The notes under the pieces: generated by a model
Databases searched by the model: none
What the model saw: only the letters and a program-made list of their open reading frames with translations
What the model was told of the DNA's origin: nothing
From: Bacillota bacterium
GTDB lineage: Bacteria > Bacillota > Clostridia > Lachnospirales > Lachnospiraceae
Assembly: GCA_023437885.1 (NCBI GenBank)
Contig: JAEZFH010000026.1
Span: 1 to 13,181 of the forward strand
DNA: 13,181 bases
Direction: 5' to 3'
Position numbers and translations under genes: made by a program
Shown here: one piece after another, positions 7,295 through 13,181 of the stretch
Layout: each line of letters opens with the position of its first letter
Numbering within the stretch: the first letter of the stretch is position 1

Positions 7295-8446
7295 ATGCAG
7301 ATATCAAAACGTAATGCAACCTATATTGTACAAGAAATCAGTAAGATTATCGGAGAAAAGATCAATATGATGAATGCCGACGGAATCATTATCGCCAGCA
7401 GTGATATCAACCGCATTGGGAACTTTCATGCTGCTGCCAAGGAATTGATTGATCACAAGCTGCAGGAGGTCATTGTCAAAAGCGAAAGTGAGTATGAGGG
7501 TGCGCGGCCCGGCCTTAACCTGGCAATTAATTTTCAGGAGAAGATTGTTGGTGTGATCGGTGTAACGGGGCCTTATGTCAAGGTAGCCAAATACGGGCAG
7601 ATTATAAAGAAAATGACCGAGATTCTACTGCTGGACCAGTATTATAAGGAGCAAAAGGATATTGATAAGCGTATTAAGGAGCGCTATTTGGATGAATGGA
7701 TGTTTGGTGAATCCAAGAATATCACTCCCCTATTCATACAGCAGGGAAAGACCCTGCAAATTGATATAACGCTGCCAAGAAGAATCATTGCAATCTCTTT
7801 TATTACCGGGGAACAGCAGAATGAGAAGGCTCAGCGTATGATTGATGATGCGGAAAAAATGATCATCGACTTAATTCATGAAGACAGGAACAGTTATTTT
7901 CTCAAAAACGGCATGGAGCTGTTATGCGCTGTTTCGGATTGCCCGGACAGCGATATGATAAGGCTTGCCGAGCATATGAAAAGGGATGTTGAGTCAAAGC
8001 ATGCCCTTAAGTTCTGCTGCGGCATTGATGGCGGGTGTGAAGGCTATGTGCTTATTCATAACAGTATTATTAAAGCTACCAAAGCCCTTAGAACCTCTCT
8101 GCGGTCGCCGCAGAAAGGAATACGGTTATATGCAAGTATTTCAATGGAGATATTCCAGAGCGAATTAACCGGAAGTATTAAGCGCGAGTATATTTTCCGG
8201 ATATTTAAAGATTGTACCCTGGAGGAAATAGATCAGTGGATGAGACTTCTGAATATTTTTTATGAGGAGGAGGGGTCGATTACGGCAACTGCTAACCGGA
8301 TGTTCATTCATAAGAACACGCTTCAATATAAACTTAATAAAATCAAGGAAAGAACCGGATATGATCCCAGATCCATCCGGTACTCCTCCCTCTTCTACAA
8401 TGCGATCCATTTCTACCAGGATGTACGGGATAAGATGATTTATTAG
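7295..8446 (+). CDS. cdaR: CdaR-type sugar diacid/glycerate-responsive transcriptional regulator
   Basis: A 383-residue regulator. The N-terminal third (QISKRNATYIVQEISKIIGEKINMMNADGIIIASSDINRIG...) is the putative sugar-diacid recognition domain of CdaR proteins, ending near residue 130 (VAKYGQIIKKMTEILL). A middle domain leads to a C-terminal PucR/CdaR helix-turn-helix at about 327-358 (GSITATANRMFIHKNTLQYKLNKIKERTGYDP). E. coli CdaR activates galactarate, glucarate and glycerate genes, including garK. Here it precedes a GntP permease and a glycerate kinase, which fits a glycerate sensor-activator. ATG 7295 is preferred to the in-frame GTG 7286 because that GTG forms part of the ribosome site GGGAGGTG (7281-7288), 6 nt upstream of the ATG. 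The length is usual for the family. Confidence 0.92.
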   Translation: MQISKRNATYIVQEISKIIGEKINMMNADGIIIASSDINRIGNFHAAAKELIDHKLQEVIVKSESEYEGARPGLNLAINFQEKIVGVIGVTGPYVKVAKYGQIIKKMTEILLLDQYYKEQKDIDKRIKERYLDEWMFGESKNITPLFIQQGKTLQIDITLPRRIIAISFITGEQQNEKAQRMIDDAEKMIIDLIHEDRNSYFLKNGMELLCAVSDCPDSDMIRLAEHMKRDVESKHALKFCCGIDGGCEGYVLIHNSIIKATKALRTSLRSPQKGIRLYASISMEIFQSELTGSIKREYIFRIFKDCTLEEIDQWMRLLNIFYEEEGSITATANRMFIHKNTLQYKLNKIKERTGYDPRSIRYSSLFYNAIHFYQDVRDKMIY

Positions 8447-8554
8447 CTATATTCAACAAACAAACTGCAAAATAATTTATTCCGTTGGGCAGTATAACAA
8501 CAACTTTACTCCTTTTTTGGTTTCCATAACATAGCTTTTCTATATATGCCGAAC

Positions 8555-8583
8555 TATAATAAGGATACATTAACGACGTCGTT
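8555..8583 (+). promoter_or_regulatory. gntP promoter -10 box and leader palindrome
   Basis: A perfect TATAAT (8555-8560) lies 53 bp before the gntP start, with only a poor -35 (TAGCTT, 8532-8537). Transcription would begin near 8567. Just downstream is the perfect 12-bp palindrome AACGACGTCGTT (8572-8583), placed so that a bound protein could block polymerase or the RNA could fold before the ribosome site. No match to the catabolite (cre) consensus is evident. Confidence 0.5.
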
Positions 8584-8612
8584 TCCCAATTATCAAAATG
8601 GAGGTATTTGTT

Positions 8613-10007
8613 ATGTCAGGCATTTCATTAATTATTGCTTTTGTAATTGCTATTATACTTATGATTTATGCAATATCAAAGCTTAAGATCCATCCCTTCC
8701 TGTCAATTATGGGCGTATCCTTATTATTAGGATTGGCAGCGGGTATACCGCTTATTGATGTTAAGGTGGATGGCGTGGTTCAGACACAGGGCCTGGCTAC
8801 CGTTATTGGAGCTGGCTTCAGCGGAACATTTACAAGTATCGGTATCGTTATTATTCTCGGCGCGTTAATCGGCACCATTCTGGAGAAAACCGGGGCAGCT
8901 TTAAAGCTTGCCGATATGACGGTTCGGCTGGTTGGCAAGAAGAGACCTGAGCTTGCCATGCTGCTTATGGGTTGGGTAGTATCCATTCCGGTTTTTTGTG
9001 ACAGCGGTTTTGTTATTTTAAATCCAATTCGTAAGGCGCTGGCCAAAAAGACTATGGCCTCCAGTGTTGCTATGACCGTTGCATTATCCGGCGGTCTCTA
9101 TGTATCTCACGTACTGATCCCTCCGACTCCCGGTCCTATTGCCGCAGCAAATACGCTGGGCGTAGGTGATAATTTGCTGTTAGTAATCGGAATGGGCGTT
9201 CTATGCTCCATCTTTCCTTTAATTGCAGGCTATCTATACGCAAAGTATATCGGCAAGAAGGTAAAGGCAGGCGATGAAACAGACATGGACAACGGGGAAA
9301 TTACCCAATCCTACGATGACTTGGTAAAGAGCTACGGTAAATTGCCCAATGGTTTTATGTCATTGGCTCCTATCGTCATCCCTATCCTGTTAATGGGAAT
9401 CTCCTCCGTAGCAGCGATGGCAAAGATGACCGGGCTATTCGCACAGATTCTATTATTCCTTGGTACTCCGATTATCGCATTGGCAGTAGGTACGGTCTTT
9501 GGTGTAATCACCTTAGCCTCTGCTAACAAAATGAGCCAGTTTTACGATTTAACCAATGAAACCCTTAAGGTAGTCGGACCAATTCTCTTTGTAACGGCAG
9601 CCGGAGGAGTTCTTGGTAAAGTAATTGCAGTTTCCGGCCTTGTAACCTTTATCACGGACAATGCCACCGTATTCCAGGCAATCGGCATCTTCTTCCCGTT
9701 CTTACTGGCAGCCATTCTTAAGACAGCACAGGGTTCCTCCACAGTTGCGATAACTACAACCGCAGGTATCCTGGCTCCAATGCTTCCGGTGCTTGGATTA
9801 AATACACCGGTGTTATCCGTACTCACTGTTATGGCAATCGGTGCAGGCTCTATGGTGGTGTCCCATGCAAATGACAGTTATTTCTGGGTAGTAACGAATT
9901 TCGGTGCGATGACACCGGACAAAGGTTATAAAACCCAGACGGTTATGACTTTAGTCATGGGTGTTGCCGCAATTATACAGATATTCTTGCTGTCATTAAT
10001 TTTCTAA
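8613..10007 (+). CDS. GntP-family permease, probable glycerate/sugar-acid importer
   Basis: A 464-residue, strongly hydrophobic protein with about 12-14 membrane spans. It carries GntP-family signatures: FCDSGFVIL (128-136), SGGLYVSHVLIPPTPGPIAA (159-178), KTAQGSSTVAITTTAGI in the C-terminal half, and GSMVVSHANDSYFW near the end. The family comprises proton-coupled importers of gluconate and related hydroxy-acids (known). Lying between cdaR and glycerate kinase, it most likely takes up glycerate or a related acid (inference). ATG 8613 is chosen over the in-frame ATG 8598 because GGAGG (8600-8604) overlaps the upstream ATG and sits 8 nt before 8613. Probably transcribed with the kinase. Confidence 0.92.
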   Translation: MSGISLIIAFVIAIILMIYAISKLKIHPFLSIMGVSLLLGLAAGIPLIDVKVDGVVQTQGLATVIGAGFSGTFTSIGIVIILGALIGTILEKTGAALKLADMTVRLVGKKRPELAMLLMGWVVSIPVFCDSGFVILNPIRKALAKKTMASSVAMTVALSGGLYVSHVLIPPTPGPIAAANTLGVGDNLLLVIGMGVLCSIFPLIAGYLYAKYIGKKVKAGDETDMDNGEITQSYDDLVKSYGKLPNGFMSLAPIVIPILLMGISSVAAMAKMTGLFAQILLFLGTPIIALAVGTVFGVITLASANKMSQFYDLTNETLKVVGPILFVTAAGGVLGKVIAVSGLVTFITDNATVFQAIGIFFPFLLAAILKTAQGSSTVAITTTAGILAPMLPVLGLNTPVLSVLTVMAIGAGSMVVSHANDSYFWVVTNFGAMTPDKGYKTQTVMTLVMGVAAIIQIFLLSLIF

Positions 10008-10064
10008 TATATAATTGATTATCATGATTGGCTGGCAGTGCTGACCTAACAAATCAACAACGAT

Positions 10065-10092
10065 AATGGGACGGTGAACCTGCCGTCCCATT
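10065..10092 (+). promoter_or_regulatory. Stable hairpin just before the glycerate kinase ribosome site
   Basis: AATGGGACGG (10065-10074) and CCGTCCCATT (10083-10092) form a perfect 10-bp stem with an 8-nt loop. It is followed by TCATACAA, not a T-run, and then by AAGGAGGG. It is thus not a classical terminator. It could stabilise the mRNA ends of an operon, act as an attenuator, or be an operator palindrome. Confidence 0.6.
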
Positions 10093-10112
10093 TCATACAA
10101 GGAGGGTAACCT

Positions 10113-11249
10113 ATGAGTAAGTTCCTGCTGATCCCGGATTCATTCAAAGGCACAATGAGCTCGGAAGAGATCTGTTCCATTATGGAGAAGGCAATACGTA
10201 AGAACAGGCCCGAAGCAGAGATTATGTCTATCCCTGTAGCGGATGGCGGAGAAGGCAGTGTGGATGCCTTTCTGAGAGCAATGGGCGGAGAAAAAGTAAC
10301 AGTAGTGGTTAAGGGGCCTTACTTTGAAGATATGGAGGCATTCTATGGGATTGTACAGGGCGGTGAGATTGCCGTAATTGAGATGTCAGCCTGCGCAGGC
10401 CTGCCGCTGGTGGAGGGACGGGCAGACCCGAGAAGGACTACCACCTACGGGGTGGGACAACTGATGGAGGATGCCATTCGCCGTGGCTGCCGGAAGCTTA
10501 TACTGGGTCTGGGCGGAAGCTGTACCAATGATGCGGGAGTCGGCGCGGCTGCGGCCCTGGGCGTCATCTTTACCGGCAGGGATGGCCGGCCCTTTGTCCC
10601 AACCGGCGGTACATTAAAGGATATCGGGCAGATTGATACCTCCAAGCTCCTTCCTGAGCTTAAGGAAATCGAACTGGTTGCCATGTGCGATATTGATACT
10701 CCTCTTCATGGTGAAAAAGGTGCCGCTTATATCTTCGGGCCCCAAAAAGGTGCAACTCCCGCTATTGTTCAGGAATTGGATGAAGGCTTACGGCATCTGG
10801 ACCAGGTGCTGCAGAGAGATCTGGGGCTGTCACTGGCAGAGGCCAAGGGTGCCGGGGCCGCCGGAGGAATGGGCTTTGGTATGCTGGCTTTCTTTGGCGC
10901 AGCTCTGCAGATGGGAATTGATACTGTGCTTGACACAGTGAGGTTCGATGAATTATTAACCGATGCCGATTACGTGATCAGCGGAGAAGGAAAGATCGAT
11001 ACCCAAAGCATCCGTGGAAAGGTGGTTATCGGAATTGCAAAGAGAACAAAGAAGGCAGGCGTTCCTCTCATCGCAATCGTAGGTGATATCGGTGATGATA
11101 TCGAGGAGGCCTACGAAAAGGGAGTGAGCGGTATCTTCAGCATTAACCGCGTTGCGATGGAATATAAGGATGCTAAGAAAAGGGCAAAGGAGGACCTGTA
11201 CCTGACTGTGGATAACCTGATGCGTTATATGATAGCAATCGGAAGGTAG
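10113..11249 (+). CDS. glxK: Glycerate kinase (GarK/GlxK family)
   Basis: A 378-residue cytoplasmic kinase that phosphorylates glycerate with ATP; E. coli GarK makes 2-phosphoglycerate, a glycolytic intermediate. Conserved motifs run the full length: IPDSFKG (7-13), PVADGGEGSVDA (41-52), RTTTYGVG (108-115), LGLGGSCTNDAGVGAAAALG (131-150), FGPQKGAT (208-215), GAGAAGGMGFG (246-256) and SGEGKIDTQS (290-299). Length is usual and no motif is missing. ATG 10113 has AAGGAGGG about 6 nt upstream. The gene follows gntP after 105 bp with no convincing promoter between them, so the two are likely one transcript. The cluster gives regulator, importer and kinase, enough to feed external glycerate into lower glycolysis. 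Equivalent names are garK and glxK. Confidence 0.96.
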   Translation: MSKFLLIPDSFKGTMSSEEICSIMEKAIRKNRPEAEIMSIPVADGGEGSVDAFLRAMGGEKVTVVVKGPYFEDMEAFYGIVQGGEIAVIEMSACAGLPLVEGRADPRRTTTYGVGQLMEDAIRRGCRKLILGLGGSCTNDAGVGAAAALGVIFTGRDGRPFVPTGGTLKDIGQIDTSKLLPELKEIELVAMCDIDTPLHGEKGAAYIFGPQKGATPAIVQELDEGLRHLDQVLQRDLGLSLAEAKGAGAAGGMGFGMLAFFGAALQMGIDTVLDTVRFDELLTDADYVISGEGKIDTQSIRGKVVIGIAKRTKKAGVPLIAIVGDIGDDIEEAYEKGVSGIFSINRVAMEYKDAKKRAKEDLYLTVDNLMRYMIAIGR

Positions 11250-11280
11250 AAGAAATACTTTATCTGGGCACGGTTTATTC

Positions 11281-11363
11281 TTTCGTATAAACTAGTTTTA
11301 CAGAATTCTGGGAGTCTGTTTAGGGATTGATTAAAGTTTCGTGTAAACTCATTTTACAGAATT
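11281..11363. repeat. Pair of imperfect 27-nt direct repeats
   Basis: Copies begin at 11281 and 11337, a spacing of 56 bp. Both read TTTCGT, A or G, TAAACT, AG or CA, then TTTTACAGAATT, so 24 of 27 positions agree. Each copy also has a small internal inverted repeat, GTA...TAC in the first and GTAAA...TTTAC in the second. The first copy runs into the palindrome CAGAATTCTG. Function is unknown. Confidence 0.6.
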
Positions 11364-11391
11364 TCTTATTTTGGGCTTAATAATGATACAC

Positions 11392-11453
11392 AAAAATCCA
11401 TGAAATCATTCAAGGCTAGAGCTTCAGCCTTTCCTGTGATTCATGGATTTTTT
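11392..11453. terminator. Large bidirectional terminator hairpin
   Basis: AAAAATCCATGA (11392-11403) pairs with TCATGGATTTTT (11441-11452). The stem continues inward through ATCA and TGAT with one bulged A, and an inner hairpin is made by AAGGCT (11412-11417) and AGCCTT (11426-11431). T-runs lie at the exit on both strands, so it can end both the glycerate kinase transcript (plus) and the Cys-rich protein transcript (minus). Confidence 0.85.
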
Positions 11454-11578
11454 AAATATCAGTTAAACATAAACGTCCAAAGTACAGGATTGAAACCGTC
11501 TCACTCAATGAGTTTGCAGCAAAACTTTCTATGAATTATCTGATACGCTTATTCGTCTTATACTATGCTTTTAAGGGT

Positions 11579-12301
11579 TCAATTTCCATATTGATTATGG
11601 ACATAGGGCAATACAGCCCAGGTGACATCCTCTGCCAATATGCTTTTAGGTTCAATTTTGCAGTTTATTACCGGCGATATTGAGCAATGATATTCCTTAC
11701 AATCCAGACATCGGTCGATACCCTTTGTTTTAGCACATTTTAACTGGTCACATATATCATTTTGCGCTTTATGATAACAGCCCGGGCAGCGCATACTCCA
11801 GTCATCCACAGGATATACACGAGTCAGGCGCTCACTCAGTTCTTTACGAAATTCTTCACTTATCGTACCGCCGGTATAATGAATGCATAAATCACAGCGC
11901 TGCCCGCATTTTGAATAAACTGCGGATTCCTTAGGAAAAGGCTTGCGGTTTGGCTGCTTTTTAATCATGACCAGGCGCTTTACTGCTTCCAGGGTATCCA
12001 AATCAGCAACCGGTATCCACATCCATTTACCGTCATGATAGGTTCTGCTATTGTCGTAGATATCGCGTATTTCCTTTGGGAAGGTGTCATACTCCAGCTC
12101 AAATTTTTCACGCTCCGCTTTACCGAATATAACAAGAAAATCATACCTGTCTTCACGTATATATATTGTTACTATTGTTTTGCCGCCCCGGCGAAATTTC
12201 AGTTCATCTTTGCCGTTTCCCATTTCATCAAGCGCATATTTACCCCGCATAAAGCACATGATTTCTTCACTTACCATTTCATGCATTGTTTTCCCGCTCA
12301 T
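11579..12301 (-). CDS. DUF3788-like/DUF3795-like fusion protein with Cys-rich C-terminus
   Basis: A 240-residue protein of unknown function in two parts. Residues about 1-118 resemble DUF3788: a KTIVTIYIREDRYDFLVIFG strand pair, a HDGKWMWIPV segment (89-98) and a closing LDTLEAVKRLVMIKK. Residues about 130-235 resemble DUF3795, opening with SKCGQRCDLC and holding eleven cysteines at 132, 136, 139, 172, 175, 184, 189, 198, 201, 206 and 214, spaced as in zinc or iron-sulfur binding sites. Metal binding is inferred. The start ATG 12301 has AAGGGGG, 9 nt upstream. It overlaps the end of the MerR gene by 23 nt, so the two are translationally coupled. No signal peptide or membrane segment is seen. 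Domain names come from recalled family patterns. Confidence 0.8.
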   Translation of the reverse strand: MSGKTMHEMVSEEIMCFMRGKYALDEMGNGKDELKFRRGGKTIVTIYIREDRYDFLVIFGKAEREKFELEYDTFPKEIRDIYDNSRTYHDGKWMWIPVADLDTLEAVKRLVMIKKQPNRKPFPKESAVYSKCGQRCDLCIHYTGGTISEEFRKELSERLTRVYPVDDWSMRCPGCYHKAQNDICDQLKCAKTKGIDRCLDCKEYHCSISPVINCKIEPKSILAEDVTWAVLPYVHNQYGN

Positions 12302-13181
12302 TAATATTATCCCCCTTCATATTTATTCTCACCGGAATAAAAATATCCTGTTGATACCTGTTCCGCTTCCGCGCAATATCCCATGGTAAGATTTCCTCGA
12401 TCATTTCATTGCGGTTCAAAGTCCCAGCTTCGTCCTTGTCCAGTTCAAAACACTCGCTTTTATCGATCCAATCCCTAAGAAGCAGGAAGGCTTCATCCAT
12501 ATCCTCCATAAAGGAACTGGTGATGGCAAACATACCGCCTTCATAAAATTCATCCGCATAAGGGGTAGTGTTTATAAAACCATCCGGAATTTTTAGTTTC
12601 ATGATCCACTCATCATTTGAATTCCGATAATAAAAGCAGTCCCGCAGTCCGGGCGTTGGTATCAACCCATACTCTGAAAATAGATTCTGCATATGATCTG
12701 CATCAAGAGCAATAACTTCTCCGCTTTTCCTGCGGGAGGTAAGGACCCGCATGGCAGGAAGCCTGATTATTCTGACCTCCTTCAGACGCAATGCTTCATG
12801 GCTGATTTCTGATAACCTCGTAAAGGTCATTGTTTGGCTCTCCCTGGCAGGCGCAAGGCGCTTTTCCGTTTCCTCATACAGCAATGTTATCGCCGATATT
12901 CTTTTAATGCCGACGGATAGCATTTTATGAAGAAAATCATCGACAAGCTGCCTCAATTCAGATAATGCCATTATCTCTCCATCAAGAGCTTCCAGCTTGT
13001 TCATAAATGCCTGTATCAACGAAACCGTGCTGCTATCTTTGAAGATCGTGACTATATCTTTTATTGGGATCTGCAGTTTACGAAGAATTATGATTTGCTT
13101 CAAACGCTCAATGGAAGCATCGTCATAATATCGCTGGGCTTTGTTATCCGGATGAGTGCTCCACAAGATACCCACCTGTTC
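12279..13181 (-). CDS. MerR-family regulator with GyrI/BmrR-like effector domain, 5' end cut off
   Basis: The reading frame is open to the window edge (Glu-Gln before the GTG at 13175), so that GTG is not the true start. About 300 residues are visible and the first part of the DNA-binding helix-turn-helix is missing. What remains begins EQVGILWSTHPDNKAQRYYDD, which is the wing of MerR regulators, then SIERLKQIIILRKLQIPIKDI and a dimerisation helix (about 50-110). From about residue 133 (EVRIIRLPAMRVLTSRR) to about 285 lies an effector-binding domain like those of BmrR, GyrI and AraC/MerR activators, which bind small ligands. It probably activates its own operon with the overlapping Cys-rich gene; its promoter lies outside the window. 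The ligand is unknown. Confidence 0.88.
   Translation of the reverse strand, partial: EQVGILWSTHPDNKAQRYYDDASIERLKQIIILRKLQIPIKDIVTIFKDSSTVSLIQAFMNKLEALDGEIMALSELRQLVDDFLHKMLSVGIKRISAITLLYEETEKRLAPARESQTMTFTRLSEISHEALRLKEVRIIRLPAMRVLTSRRKSGEVIALDADHMQNLFSEYGLIPTPGLRDCFYYRNSNDEWIMKLKIPDGFINTTPYADEFYEGGMFAITSSFMEDMDEAFLLLRDWIDKSECFELDKDEAGTLNRNEMIEEILPWDIARKRNRYQQDIFIPVRINMKGDNINERENNA

Larger units (their letters stand above)
11250..11578. other. 329-bp intergenic region between convergent genes
   Basis: No gene was seen on either strand. Its left half holds two imperfect 27-nt direct repeats and its centre a large hairpin terminator. The right part, after 11454, is plain AT-rich sequence apart from a small palindrome ACTCAATGAGT, and I cannot assign it a role. 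Confidence 0.6.

Noticed and set aside
8463..8495. ACTGC...GCAGT hairpin after cdaR, followed later by TTTTTT
   Set aside because: The stem is only 5 bp with a 20-nt loop and the T-run is about 25 nt away, so it is not a convincing terminator.
11281..11363. Possible CRISPR fragment (27-nt repeats at 56-bp spacing)
   Set aside because: Only two copies, repeats differ at three internal positions, and no cas gene is in the window.
11504..11518. Small palindrome ACTCAATGAGT in the right half of the gap
   Set aside because: Short, isolated and with no promoter or gene beside it; expected by chance at this length.
12035..12389. Two plus-strand open frames of about 90-100 codons
   Set aside because: They are antisense to the Cys-rich protein and MerR genes, low in complexity and without start signals.

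Overview
The window looks like a chromosomal segment of a low-to-mid GC, Gram-positive anaerobe of the Clostridia, most like Lachnospiraceae. The grounds are strong AGGAGG-type ribosome binding sites, sigma-A-like promoters, the SpoVB/MurJ-type flippase, the TetR plus FtsX-type ABC exporter, and a CdaR/GntP/glycerate kinase cluster. This placement rests on gene style and not on a database match. I saw no rRNA, tRNA, CRISPR array, phage gene or transposase.

Layout, left to right. (1) 1-320, minus strand: 5' part of an MGMT-fold alkyltransferase-like protein in which the Pro-Cys-His-Arg active site appears as Pro-Tyr-Trp-Arg. (2) 600-2243, plus: a multi-spanning MOP-superfamily flippase. A TTGACA/TAAAAT promoter overlaps the longer upstream reading frame, which decides the start. 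(3) 2294-7042: a TetR regulator (minus) diverging from a two-gene ABC exporter (plus; ATPase, then a 1.09-kaa double-FtsX permease with a large extracytoplasmic coiled coil). The 151-bp divergent region holds two copies of a 16-bp element in opposite orientation, one at each promoter, and these are good candidate operators. A strong terminator closes the unit at 7079-7105.

(4) 7295-11249, plus: CdaR-type sugar-diacid/glycerate regulator, GntP-family permease, and glycerate kinase. No sugar-acid dehydratase or aldolase is present, so the simplest reading is a minimal uptake-and-phosphorylation route, with glycerate imported and converted to phosphoglycerate for glycolysis under CdaR control. 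The promoters of cdaR and gntP have perfect or near-perfect -10 boxes but no good -35, which suggests an activator. Several palindromes lie around them. (5) 11250-11578: a 329-bp gap with two imperfect 27-nt direct repeats and a large bidirectional terminator. (6) 11579-13181, minus: a MerR-family regulator with a GyrI/BmrR-like effector domain (5' end cut by the window edge), overlapping by 23 nt a DUF3788-DUF3795-like fusion with a Cys-rich, probably metal-binding C-terminus. The two are almost certainly co-transcribed.

Most of the window is ordinary accessory metabolism and transport. The observations most worth a second look are the paired inverted operators at the TetR/ABC promoter, the Cys-less alkyltransferase-like protein, the palindromes in the gntP and cdaR leaders, the 27-nt intergenic repeat pair, and the MerR/Cys-rich protein couple of unknown function.
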